Assembly: GCA_025399215.1 (NCBI GenBank)
Contig: MU621104.1
Location: forward strand, 1-64,000
DNA: 64,000 nucleotides
Source: Globomyces pollinis-pini
Lineage: Eukaryota > Chytridiomycota > Chytridiomycetes > Rhizophydiales > Globomycetaceae
Direction: 5' to 3'
The translations under genes were made by a program, and so were the position numbers. This document shows positions 9,874 to 21,359 of the stretch, one piece after another (positions within the stretch are counted from its first letter, which is position 1; each line of letters opens with the position of its first letter). The notes under the pieces were generated by a model. It was given only the letters and a program-made list of their open reading frames with translations. It was not told where the DNA came from and ran no database searches.

Positions 9874-12346
9874 ATGCCAAGAGAGATCATTACCATTCAA
9901 GCCGGTCAATGTGGAAATCAAAGTAATTTTAATCCTTGATTGTTAATTCCGAATTCCAAATCCCTATATCCTAATATTATTAACAACTTAGTTGGTCATG
10001 AATTCTGGTCAAGGCTATGTGCTGAACACGCTATCTCTCCTGATGGAATACTAGAACAGTACGCTACTGATCATATAGACAGAAAAGATGTCTTCTTTTA
10101 TCAAGTAATAAACTAAAAAAATTTAACTTAAAGGTATCTATCTTAAACTAATCATAGGTATTCTATATCAAAACTAATCATAGGTATTAAATAAGAAAAC
10201 TAACTTGCATAGGCCGACGATGCTCATTACATACCAAGAGCTATCTTGGTCGATCTAGAACCAAGAGTCATAAACACTATCCTACAATCCCCTTACGCTA
10301 ATCTATTCAACCCTGAAAATATATCTCTCTCAAAGGATGGTGGAGGGTGTGTCTTTGTCATATTTACTTGTTTAGTGCTGGAAATAACTGGGCATTCGGT
10401 TATGCTAGAGGTGAATCAGTTCATGAAGAAGTCTTGGAAATGGTGGATAGGGAAGCAGATGGTTCTGATTCCTTGGAGGTATTCTATATTTCTAACATTT
10501 TTAGGTACAAAAATAATCCCTTATCACTAGGGCTTCATGATGTTGCATTCAATTGCTGGAGGAACTGGATCTGGATTGGGATCTTTCCTTCTGGAAGCCC
10601 TAAACGATCACTACCCAAAAAAACTAATTCAAACTTACTCTGTCTTCCCAAACAGCTCGGAAGCCAGTGATGTCGTCGTACAACCTTACAATTCTATTCT
10701 CAGTCTTAAACGCTTGGCCGAAAATTCAGATTCGGTGGTACGGTCGTTTGTATTTTTACTCTAGGTTGTGCTAGACAATGCAGCGCTCAATCGTATTGCT
10801 ACTGATATGCTCCATATTCAGAACCCTTCTTTTGCGCATTCTAATCAACTGGTAAGCACGATATTTACGAACAATTTTCGGTTCTTGTCATGCTCTTCAA
10901 CATTTCAATATCATCTATAAAAATACTGCAAATGTTCCAATTATTTTCAAATACTCTTGATCAAATATTTTATACATCTGTAATCACTCCCGTACAAACA
11001 CTTTCAATCAACTGGATTATCACAATTACGGGAGTTACACATAAATTATTTTCTAACAAATATTAAACGTGTTTGTGGTTTGGAAATTTGGAATTCACAG
11101 TATCCATTTTATTTGACATACACTAATAACGTTTTGAAATCGGAAAATCATACAAGAATCGTTTTCTATATACCCCTAAAAGGGTTATACTGAAATCATT
11201 CGTCCATTGTATCTTATAGCACTGAAAGTGCTTCTGATTTGACAAGATTATTGATAAACATGAATTACTTTTAACAAAGTCGCTTTTGTGATCCATACTT
11301 TAATCACTCTTGACAATTTCCCTTAATAATAACATCAAATCATTCATTTCACACTAACTAACTTTAAAGGTAAGCATTTACTACTACTGAACCAAGGTAT
11401 CCACCGTTATGAGCGCCAGTACGACCACCCTACGATATCCCGGCTACATGAATAACGATCTTGTCAGTCTCATTGCCTCACTTATCCCCACTCCTCGTTG
11501 TCATTTCCTGCAAACCTCGTATACGCCGTTTGTGGCCGAAAACACTGATCCGGTAAAAAGGATGTTGCTAATGACAGGCCAAGAGTGTTAGGAAAACATC
11601 AGTGTTAGATGTGATGAGACGACTGCTACAATCCAAGAATCGTATGGTTTCTACTACTCCATCCAAGAAGAGTTGTTTTATTTCAATTTTGAATATTATT
11701 CAAGGTTTTTATTTCTTTCATTTTAATATTTAGGTAGAGTTTCACCTAATTTTTATATCTAGGTACTGTCAATGTTAGGCTAATAGTAAGGTGAAGTGGA
11801 TCCTACAGAGGTACCCATCAACCCCTACCTAACCCCAGGTACACAAATCCCTACTTCGTATCCGTGAACGAAGACTGGCACAGTTTATACCTTGGGGACC
11901 ATCATCCATCCAAGTCGCACTTTCCCGCAAAAGCCCATACGTGCAAACTCCACACCGAGTCTCTGGACTCATGCTTGCCAACCATACCAGCATCTCTTCG
12001 GTAACTACACTTGCACTTATACCTAGTTACTCAAACGAACATGTGACCAATATGACAAACTACGTAAACGTAATGCTTTTGTTGAACAATACAAACGAGA
12101 AATGGCTATTGGTGATGTTGAAGAAGAATTAGATGCGTCTCGGTAAAATATTTTTCATTTATCACAGACTTGTCGTACAGAATTTGATTTCAGAATATAT
12201 GGCTTGTGAAAGTCCTGATTATCTCAATTGGGTATTTATTGGTTTTTTAATTGTAGAATGGGACTGATGGAACGGATGGTGATGATGGTGATCGTAGAAT
12301 GCCAACTTCTTTATCCCACTTTGACGTTAGTACGCGATTAGATTAA
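9874..12346 (+). CDS. TUBG: Gamma-tubulin
   Basis: Thirteen exons and twelve introns yield 475 residues with a closed frame. The protein opens [16 protein letters not shown] and keeps the family landmarks [13 protein letters not shown] [17 protein letters not shown], the GTP-binding loop [45 protein letters not shown] and [14 protein letters not shown]. Gamma-tubulin nucleates microtubules at spindle pole bodies or centrosomes. Introns are mostly 25-29 nt; others are 52, 69, 86 and 108 nt, and one at 10852-11396 is 545 nt (see the insertion entry). The C-terminal tail is acidic and Gly/Asp-rich ([12 protein letters not shown]), longer than in animals. Intron 2 contains short tandem copies of CTAATCATAGGTAT. 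Confidence 0.95.
10859..11368. mobile_element. 510-bp insertion inside gamma-tubulin intron
   Basis: The long intron has GGTAAGCA at its left end (10851-10858) and again at 11369-11376. Removing the intervening 510 bp plus one copy leaves a 27-nt GT-AG intron, the normal size for this genome. This is the pattern of a target-site duplication of 8 bp. No terminal inverted repeats and no coding frame are seen. Inside is a 9-bp inverted repeat (ACTCCCGTA at 10986, TACGGGAGT at 11027) and further short hairpins near 11180-11235. Because GGTAAG also matches the splice-donor consensus, chance similarity is possible. Confidence 0.5.
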
Positions 12347-12503
12347 ACTTTTTCCAATTTCCTTGTTTTTTGTTTGTTGAATGGTGAGACTGTAGTAAGC
12401 AATGAACTTTTCATACTGAAATAAAAACTTCTTTGCAAGATATCAGAAAGATTCATCATGTAATAGCAAACAAAAAAACGAGTTTATTTTAAACCCAATG
12501 AAA

Positions 12504-13975
12504 TTAAATAAGAATACGATCAATAACCATTCGAATTGTTTCATGTTTTTGAATCGTTCCGATAGATTCCGTCACCTTTACGAAAGTATCAAAAAACATT
12601 TTCGAGACACTTTCTTCGAATTTGTATGACATTGAATAACTAAAAACATTGGTACCGACAAAATAAACGTTACAACCAGCTGCCATATGACTGGAAGCAC
12701 AATGGGCAAAACAACCTTTGATTTGTAGTGATTGGTTATTGAGTTGATAGGATGCAGGAAATGGGTATTTACCAATATTGGAAATATTCATGTCACTCAT
12801 GATACAACCTGGTTGATTTTCAAGAAATGGTTTTCCATTTTCATGACTAAAGAATAGATCGATACTAACATGTTTAGAAAGATTAATAATGTTTACCATC
12901 CTAATGTCATACTTAATAAATGATAATATTTGACCATTTCTTTCTTTGCTCGTTGACATTCCAACCAAAAGTTTGTGTCTAAATCTAATCCTCGATTAGC
13001 ATATCCATGTAAAGGAGTTGTAGCCGAAAAAGCTCCCACTTTTAAATTAACGGATTTTCTTGATAATCTTCTCATATCAAAAGCACAATCTAAAACCATC
13101 TTGAATTTACCATTATTCTTTAAATTTGATTTCATTTCCATTTGATTCGAAACATAAAATGCTGATAAGAGTAGTGATACAATCACTGCCGAATTTACCG
13201 AAACATTAAATGATTTACAAGTATTCAATACATTTTTCATATTATCAGGATGACCATGATGAAATAATGCTTGAGATGGATTCGATGGTAATGGAAATCT
13301 AAAAGGTTTTTGTTTACAATCTATATCAAACACTGGTTTATAGGATTTCAATTTGTATCTGATTATTGAACTTGACATTTTCAATATAATTGATTCCCAA
13401 ATTCGTTTTAATTTTGAATTCTGTAATGTATAAATATTTTTTGTTAATGGTTCCATCATTGGTATTAAATTTGGATTACATATATACTGACATAAATCAT
13501 TAAAGATATGCATGGCACTGACTCCATCTAAATCATGAATATCTTTTTACTCATTACCTGACATGTAGTGATCAGCGTAGATGACTAGTTTAGCTGATTG
13601 TTCATTTTGCAAGTAACATTTGATATTGTAAGGATATTGTGTATATCGATCAAAAGGAATATTACATTCATCTTGTACGTATTTTTTCCATTCATCATCT
13701 ACAACATGAATGACACTTATTAGTGGTTCAACTTCTTCCATTGATACATTATCTTGTATAGTACATGTAAATGGAACATTTCGGATTAATTTTGACCGCA
13801 TTCGAGGATGTGTATTCATTACCATCATAAATGCCATTGGTAACTTTTCAATCATCTCCAGGATTGGTCCAGCAAGATCCACTATGATTGATATCTTATA
13901 ATTTGAATTTTGACTGATTGTACACATTCGTTCTAAATTTTTTTTTAGCTTTCTATAACCGTTTACCGATTCCAT
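12504..13975 (-). CDS. Condensation-type acyltransferase (AATase-like)
   Basis: Three exons (introns of 30 and 32 nt) give 469 residues. The active-site motif HxxxDG is rebuilt across the first intron as DHYMSDGVSAMHIFNDL, near residue 140, matching the condensation/alcohol acetyltransferase superfamily. A KPF..PLP segment and the mid-protein run NVSVNSAVIVSLLLSAFYV fit the two-lobed fold, and NISNIGKYPFP near the C-terminal third matches the usual 'SNiG.y' element. Such enzymes move an acyl group from a thioester donor to an alcohol or amine. The substrate cannot be told. An AT-rich region with an unlikely short frame lies upstream at 13982-14173. Confidence 0.78.
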
Positions 13976-14296
13976 GCAATTTTAATTCCTTTGAATCATT
14001 TTTCTTTGATTTCTTTTTAAACATTTTCCTTTTTTTAAAGAACCAACAGACAAAAGGTCTACGGTTTTGTGTGTTTCAATTTCCCAATTAGGACATTTCA
14101 AAAAGGAAATGGATCGATACAATTTGATACAATTTACCCTAAACCCAACCATGATCTGATTATCATTACTCAAATGGTTTTGGTAACAATACTTTAAAGT
14201 TTGTTGTCATGTTAGATTGAAAGAATCATAGTATCAAATTCCAATTAGAAAATGGAAAGAAATTTATATTAACGATTGAACTAAAAAATACATCAC

Positions 14297-15126
14297 CTAT
14301 TCATCATCATCCTCATCAGATTCACTATCACTCTCACTATCATCAGCCCTATAAAAAAAAATTAAAAAACGTTTAAAAGTAACATACCAAGCTGTTACTT
14401 TCTTGACCACTTTCTTTGGTTTCGATTCATATCCAACATGAGATTTTGTCAAAGCTTTAAAATTAAAAAAAAAATAATGGAAATACCTTCATCTAAGGCA
14501 CTTGAGATGGATTCTACTTGATGTTCATGTTCTTCATTAAATTGAGTTTCATTGAAATTCAAGACCTTTGCTGGAATCTCCTTCAATCCTAATACAATGA
14601 ATACAACTTTTTTGAATATGATCCAAATGAACAAAACGATAAAAAAATTCATATACAAATCAATAATTAACCTACCTTGTTTAATTTTTTTTTCAATTCG
14701 TTCTTGTTGTTTTCTTTTACGTTCTGGTTCAGATGCAATATAATCTGCCAATTTTTGTGCTTCATTTAATGTTCTTAATCGACGTCCACTTAAATCTCTG
14801 GATGATTCGAAATTTGTTGTTTTAATAGATGCCATTCTACCACCTTGATCTCTTAACATTTTACCAAATCCTCCTTTGCCTCCTAACATTCGAATACATA
14901 TATTGATATTCATGGGATGATTTATATGGTTTAGAACTACTTGTTGTAATATCTCATTGGTTTGTAGTAATATACTATTTGTTGTTAAGTAGTAACTGGT
15001 TTGATTTAAAATTGGTATTTGTGTTGTAATATACGTATTCACTTGTTGTAGAGTGGTATTGATATCTTTGATCTCTATACTAGGAATTCGAATGGAATCA
15101 ATGATGTTGAAGAATATTTGTACCAT
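14297..15126 (-). CDS. SDE2: SDE2 splicing/genome-stability factor
   Basis: Four exons with introns of 87, 32 and 39 nt produce 223 residues. The N-terminal ~80 residues form the ubiquitin-like part, ending in the cleavage motif LGGKGGFGKMLR, followed by the signature DLSGRRLRTLNEA and a basic Lys/Gln/Arg helix. The C-terminus is acidic (DDSESDSESDEDDDE). In fission yeast Sde2 is cut after GG by deubiquitinases and the Lys-started fragment joins the spliceosome to promote removal of particular introns. Human SDE2 also acts in replication stress. All landmarks are present, so a full-length functional gene is likely. Confidence 0.93.
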
Positions 15127-15308
15127 TGTAAAGTTTGAAAAGTCAAAAATTTCTCAACAAACAAACCAAGATTTCAATGGGTCACTCAATGAACTAGGAT
15201 CTAATTGAATTAGCTACGTAACAGTAATTCATTGAACAATTATACAACCAACAAAACAATATATAAATTTCAATTCAATCTTCATTTCAAATGCATTTTA
15301 AAAAACCA

Positions 15309-18300
15309 TTAACGATTCAAACTCAAGTTTTCATTCACCAAAGCCGTCACCTGAGCTGCCAATTCACTTCCCATTTCATTCTGAATAAATGTTTGAATCT
15401 TTGGCTGGGCAGTACATAAGGTCAATAAAGATTGTGCCAAATATTGTTGGGGATCAATTTGAATAGCTGTATGTTCTGGTGGAGTTGCTGATAATCGAGT
15501 AAATGATGGTTGATATCCAGCTTCTTCTAAATCTCCAACTACATCGACTTCTTCTGCAACCACGTAATTGGCAGGCGCTTGCAACAAATTCATCAAACCT
15601 TCAATCAATTTTGGCCTGATATAAATAATAATCATTTTTACCATTGTGCAAAATGTAAAGTCATCATTGCTTCAGATTGGGTACTCAATCGAGTCATAGC
15701 AATCAAGGTACTTTTTCTTTCTTCTCCTGTATGGATCATCTTGAACTCTGGTATCAACACATTTTCCAATAAACTTCCAAATAAAGGTCTAAATAGTCAA
15801 TGCGATCTACAAAAAAATTACTGGGCTTGAATAGAATTGATAATTCCAATAACTCGATCAATTGATAATTGAGGTTTATCGAGCAATACCAAAAAACAAA
15901 AGAAATCCAAAAATTTCTTGGTAAATTTGGGGGTTTTACTACCAAATATCCTCGTCAACAAAATCACAAACATATTTTTCGCATATTGTTCTAAATCGGC
16001 CCTACTATCAATAACAAAGTACATACATGGCAACGTGTTCAAATATAGATTTAAACAAATTGAATCCATGATGATCATTCAATCGAGAGGCCAGCAATTT
16101 TTGGGATATTCCCAGAAACGCTGGTAAACTACCATTTTGTACGATCGTTGGTGAGCCTTTCATCAAGAAAGAGTTAAGTAAATTAACCAACGCAGGGATG
16201 TTAGCAAATGATTCCCATTGAGCAGGTTGTAATAATGGTGGCAATAAAGACATGTATACTTGTGGAATACCAGGTTCTTTATGATTACACAACAGCTGCG
16301 ACATGATTTGGAAAACATATGGTGTGAATTCTAAAGTTTAAAATTTGAAAAGTACCTGCGACATCTTGAGACAAGATCTCTTGGAATGGGCCAAATAACG
16401 AACCTTCGAAACTCTCTACCAAGGACGGCTGAACAGCACAAACATGAGTCACCACGGCAGATAGACATTCAAACGTGTAATGGTTGAATTTTGGATTACT
16501 TGGATTCTTGGATATTTCTCGTATGATATATGTTAATCGATCCAAAATCAAGGTTACTGATGGTAACAATTCACCACGAGTACATACCACAACTCGTAAA
16601 ACACCTAACGTTCATAATTTATAGATAATACATTTCATCAAATAATCATTTTCAGCTAATTTCTCGGGAGTTTGTCCTCTTTGAATTAAATCAAAGAGCT
16701 TGGTCAGAATTCCATTAGAAATTGGTGCCATTTCAGCTTCAGAAAACCTAACGTAAATTTCAATTGTAAATACATTGGCTTTGAACCTTCTTTCATCGAC
16801 AAAATTCGTTCTATACAATGTGCAGTCCATGTAACAACCACATAATTGGATGATGCTAGGTGATTCATCAATAATGGCATCACTTCCACCAAAGTCGCTT
16901 TAGGCCACTACAAATTAATAGGACCATTTTACTTGGTTTCTAAATATCATTAAATACTTGATGGCATCGACTTTAATAATGGGATGGATAGCATTGTCAA
17001 TTGGAGCTTGTAAATCAGGAACAATTTGATTGGTGAATATAGAAGCGATAGGGATATATTCATTTGTAGAAGTTGCTCCAGATTTCATTGTAACTGTTTT
17101 AGCAGCAAGTGAAGTAGTCAAATACAAAGCGGTATCCTTAGACTTCCAATGAGTTACTTTATCTTGGTCGTATTGAGCCAATGATTGTTGAATGTGTTGC
17201 GAAAAGATTTCAGTCACATTCTTTTCAAAGAGTGTAAGTAACCCACGTACCAAATCAGCTGATGATCTTCGACGAGTATCAGTATCTATCAACGTTAGAA
17301 TGAACGGAAAAAATAGAATCGGTGTAATTAGTAGTCTAATATTTGATTCCATTCGATCACTTACCAGAACCTTCAAGATCTCTTCGGATAAACTCAATTG
17401 GGTCATCTTCAAATAATTCTTCATCCGATTCTATAGGGATAAGTAAAAGGACAATACCACGCAAGGTCATATTAGGCAATACCACTTGACGGCAAATAGA
17501 ATCCAATACACCAGGAGCTTCAAATAGGGCACGATGCCGTTCGTGTTTAACAACAGATGTAATAAAAGATATAGCTTTACTAACAAGTACATCGTTGCAT
17601 GGATCATTGCTGGTGGTTGTCAAGAGTGTCCACACAATTTCGACAAATTGTGGAAGACGTGTGAAATCTGCTTCGTATCTGCTGGCATACATGTCTATAA
17701 TTTCACAAATCATTGATTTGATTTTTTCCAATGAACCTGCTTCTGTAGGATCCTAAGGCTGTTAGATATTAAGTACAAAAAACAGAAACATGAAACCGAA
17801 GTTCATTAAAAGTGGGAATTGAATCATAAGAAACAAGCAACCGAAGTTAGGTTCAATAATTAGGAAAATGGAATCGTATTATGAGTGGAACAAGCCAGAG
17901 AGAAGATGATTGTCAAAAAGAAAGAGTGATTAGCGAATGCAAGAGAGAAAAGAACTTACAGAGACAACCAGAGGGTTTTGATAAACCAAGTACTTCTGAA
18001 AGAGATCCAAAAATTCGTTCATATGGTCTTCAAAGAACTCTGGTAAATCTTGGCAATTAAGTGAATAAAATATTTTAGTCAGCAAAAGGAGAGTTTCAAG
18101 TAGGGTGGGAAGCAATACGTTGTTAGTTGCGTTTTGATCCACTAAAGAGTCAATGGCCTATAGTCCGTTAGAAAAGGTCATTAATATAGAAAGATATGGA
18201 TAAGTAAGCATTAATTTAGAAATCTATTCCATTCTTAGATTTGGTAAGATCGTACTTTGTGAGAATGAAAAACAAACACTTTTAGTGTATGCAATATATG

Positions 18301-18941
18301 AAACTAAGAAAAATACCTTAAAAAACTCTAGGTAAGCTGGCGCGAAATGTTCCATGACGTATTTGATTTCCGAAAACAGGGTATTGTTTTCGACCTGGGA
18401 ACGCCAACGTTTAAAGATAGAATGAGCAGTATGTAGCACTCCAAGATTAGCAGGCAGGTCGTGTAAAGATAGTTTCGATACAAGATTCTATAATTAAAAA
18501 AAGAGATCAAATACAGGGATCAATTGACTCCAGTTATGAGGAAAGTCACTGTTGGCAATGATTGATACTGATTCTGACAGTTGAGATTGTAAAGCAGGAG
18601 GAACACTGATCATTAAATCGATGATTCCAGCCTTTATAGCCAATCTATCGTTGCTGTTTATGTAGTCAGTGTCGTTATCTTGTTGCCATTTCCGTTTAAT
18701 AAAGTTTTTAAAGTATACAGCAGCAGCGAAAGCAACATTTTTGTCAGTAGGATGTAATTGAATGAGTTGTAGTAATATTGGAGCGAAAGCTGGGGAAGAT
18801 TCTAGGGTCGCTAATTGAGATTCAGCTAAAGATAGTTAGTAAAGGTTAATTCCAGTATTCCATACCATTTTTTCTAGTAGAAGGATGAAGTGTTTGTAGT
18901 AGAGTTGAAGCTACTAAATTCAATTGATCAACGGCTGACAT
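15309..18941 (-). CDS. CSE1: Exportin-2 / CAS (CSE1), importin-alpha exporter
   Basis: Long multi-exon gene beginning MSAVDQLNLVASTLLQTLHP; its next exons read ESQLATLESSPAFAPILLQL and NVAFAAAVYFKNFIKRKW, the N-terminal HEAT repeats that bind Ran-GTP. Further blocks match the family in order: EYIRRDLEGS-like EFIRRDLEGS followed by DTRRRSSADLVRGLL, VDAIKYLMIFRNQV, NPSNPKFNHYTFECLSAVV, PALVNLLNSFLMKGS, LASRLNDHHGFNLFKSIFEH, and the C-terminal VDVVGDLEEAGYQPSFTRLS. CSE1 carries importin-alpha back from nucleus to cytoplasm with Ran-GTP. Exon joins were followed through the main blocks but not all were measured. A single AACCCTAA-like box lies about 30 bases upstream of the start. Confidence 0.93.
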
Positions 18942-19036
18942 TTTTGAAAAGTCCAATAACTAAACACTTTTTTAACCTCAAATAACCCTAACAAAAAAAA
19001 AAAAAAAATATTCAAAATGGAATTGGATTTTATTTG

Positions 19037-19642
19037 TTATACCTTGCATTGATTAGGTGTTCGAACAACAGAAACTGAATCTATAACTGGTCCACAGGTG
19101 GTTCCTGGTGTAGTACTACCAATGGTAATAACTGTAGCACTACTTTGTGCAATAAACGAAAAACTAACATATTGCCAATTGTTACTATTCTGATTAATAT
19201 TATGGGAAAAGTTTTCTGTAAAATGTAAATTCCCATTAGATACCAGGTTCTTGTAAATCTTCACTTGTCCAGTCTTGATAGGTACTTGACCATTACACTT
19301 GTTACCTTTAAGTGCAAATGAAAGTGTGTACACTTTGTCAGGTACTGTCGCAATCGTTTGGCCAATCGTCACTAATACATCAGAAAATCCTCCTCTGGTG
19401 TCAGAGTTAAGATCCATGGAGTAGGGTGCGGAATCTGGGGACCATGGAGTACGATCAATTTCAAAGTTATCACCAGTAATCATCGTCCATGGTGCAATAT
19501 TGGAAATCGACGATTGGCCAAAATTACACCAACCATCAGAAGGACAGGAATTGACGGCATCAAAACCACCATTGACAAGTAATTCTCCAACTGGTGTTGC
19601 CAGTGCCGTTAAGAATAAAATAGGAAGCGCTTTGTATTGCAT
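19037..19642 (-). CDS. Secreted DUF642-like protein, copy 1
   Basis: About 201 residues from MQYKALPILFLTALATPVGE, a clear signal peptide (an upstream in-frame Met is too far and lacks a leader). The mature part begins ELLVNGGFDAV and contains APWTMITGDNFEID, YSMDLNSDTRGGFSDVL, YTLSFALKGNKC and GPVIDSVSVV. These are the hallmarks of the galactose-binding-like DUF642/'choice-of-anchor C' domain, which is found in cell-wall proteins. Six cysteines are spaced as in the paralogue at 20176. Carbohydrate or wall binding outside the cell is the likely role. It is divergent from its paralogue, so both share one intergenic region. Confidence 0.82.
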   Translation of the reverse strand: MQYKALPILFLTALATPVGELLVNGGFDAVNSCPSDGWCNFGQSSISNIAPWTMITGDNFEIDRTPWSPDSAPYSMDLNSDTRGGFSDVLVTIGQTIATVPDKVYTLSFALKGNKCNGQVPIKTGQVKIYKNLVSNGNLHFTENFSHNINQNSNNWQYVSFSFIAQSSATVITIGSTTPGTTCGPVIDSVSVVRTPNQCKV

Positions 19643-20175
19643 AATTTGAGTAACTGAGTTAAAAACGCGAAGTTGGAGGGGTGGACTTAAATATGGGAAA
19701 AGCTCCACGATAAACGATATCCACGTAAGATCCACCTAAATGCATAATGCGATAGAGAACGATAAATCAAAAAGGTGGATGCATTGGGGTGGAGCTACTG
19801 TGTATGTACTACAACATCCATCACACTCGGAATTCGAGCCAATGTCCACCATGAATGAGTACCACTTATCGAACGAATTCCTAACATGAAATGTATGAAA
19901 AACTGTCAATCACTCTATCTGGTTGTATATTTATTTAACACTATATCTTGTTGAAATCTATTAAAATGCGAAGATGTACTTTGTGAAATCTAAATTTAAA
20001 ATACATATAAAGAGTCAGATAGAGGACTATTAATTGATTAACTCGATCTTTTGCTTCACATTAGCATGCCCTATCCACATCCAAACAAATATTTACCTAA
20101 ATCCATCTTGATTACCATGGTTGAAAAAAAGGTTAAATAGGACTACATTTATATAGAACCATCATATAATCAAAA
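19643..20175. promoter_or_regulatory. Shared region of divergent DUF642 pair
   Basis: 533 bases between the two head-to-head paralogues. It must hold both promoters. I see AT-rich stretches but no perfect shared motif by eye; a duplicated and inverted promoter would be expected if the pair arose by inverted duplication, but the flanks no longer look alike. Confidence 0.45.
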
Positions 20176-20769
20176 ATGCTATTTAAGTCTATCCTTCTTT
20201 TGGCTGCTGCCTACGCGACTCCTGTTGGTGAACTGATCGTCAATGGTGGTTTTGATGCAGTGCCATCCTGTCAAGGTAGCTGGTGTAACTACCCTGTAAG
20301 TCAAGAAGCATTAATTGCACCTTGGAAAGTCGTAGGAGGAGATAACTTTGAAATTGACTATACTGCATGGCCAGCTGATACACCAAATTACTCTTTAGAT
20401 CTCAATTCAGACACTCAAGGTGGGTTTGAAGACCTTTTGGTGAAAATTTCACAGGAAATCACTACCGTTCCAGGTACTGAATACATTCTCACTTTTGCAT
20501 TGAAAGGAAACAACTGTGGACCAAACATCAAGACTGGTTTAGTTGAAGTAGTCGATTATGCCAATAGCTTAACGTTACTTTCTGCCACATTTTCACATGA
20601 TGTGAGCCAAGGTAACAATTGGCAAACCGTGTCCTTTACTTTTGTTGCCTCATCAGAATTAACCGCTGTATCCATTGGATCTACTACTAGCGGTACTAGT
20701 TGTGGACCTGTCATTGACTCTGTCAGTGTTGTCGGCGCTCCAAACGTTTGTTACGTTCGTCCTACCTAA
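20176..20769 (+). CDS. Secreted DUF642-like protein, copy 2
   Basis: 197 residues with signal peptide MLFKSILLLAAAYATPVGE. The mature domain parallels copy 1 residue for residue in many places: ELIVNGGFDAV, APWKVVGGDNFEID, YSLDLNSDTQGGFEDLL, YILTFALKGNNCG and CGPVIDSVSVVGAPN. It is a single exon. The two copies are clearly paralogous but differ throughout, so the duplication is old. Likely an extracellular wall- or sugar-binding protein. Confidence 0.83.
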   Translation: MLFKSILLLAAAYATPVGELIVNGGFDAVPSCQGSWCNYPVSQEALIAPWKVVGGDNFEIDYTAWPADTPNYSLDLNSDTQGGFEDLLVKISQEITTVPGTEYILTFALKGNNCGPNIKTGLVEVVDYANSLTLLSATFSHDVSQGNNWQTVSFTFVASSELTAVSIGSTTSGTSCGPVIDSVSVVGAPNVCYVRPT

Positions 20770-21359
20770 ATAAATCGCAGATTTGTTTACACCAAATTTT
20801 TCTTATCACTTCTAAAGCATAATACTTTCTCATGAAACCAATAGGTTGACCTCAAGTCAACTATTTCCTCTGTCCATTTAATAATGGCAATGAACAATCA
20901 AACACCAATTACACCCAGTATTTTCTCTAAGTTCTCTTTCCATATCCACAACTTACAACAACCCAATGCTTTGATCTATGCAAGGATAGATTCTTGATGA
21001 CCAGACGGGCAGGCTTAGATGGATGCTATTGATACATTATATCTTTGAACTTCGCCTTTTTTTTATCAACCAATGGTTCAAGAGGTCAGTCAAGAAAGAA
21101 TATATTGGAGTCGGAATCGTAATCCTTTGCTAAAGTGCATTCTGTCCACCAGATCACTAGTTCTATCAACGGGGTTTCATCGATTACAACGGCCTTGTCA
21201 AATATAACGTGTGAATAGCTTTATCGTGATGTATCCGAATCTGTGAAGAAAGTTTTTGTTTATTCTTGAGATCCAAAATACAATGGAACTAATTCGTTGT
21301 AAATGCGTTCATCAATAGGCAGAAATACACAAAATACCACCAGATCCAACTAGCAAGAA
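20770..21359. other. Intergenic, no gene recognised
   Basis: 590 bases between two convergent genes (DUF642 copy 2 and the macro-domain gene). No coding exon, RNA gene or repeat is evident. Confidence 0.4.

Noticed and set aside
10859..11368. Terminal inverted repeats for the gamma-tubulin insertion
   Set aside because: The two ends (CGATATTTACG... and ...AACTAACTTTAAA) are not complementary, so a classic hAT assignment is not supported beyond the 8-bp duplication.
13982..14173. 63-residue frame as an upstream exon of the acyltransferase
   Set aside because: The acyltransferase is already complete from MESVNGYRKL and the upstream frame has no matching N-terminal motif.
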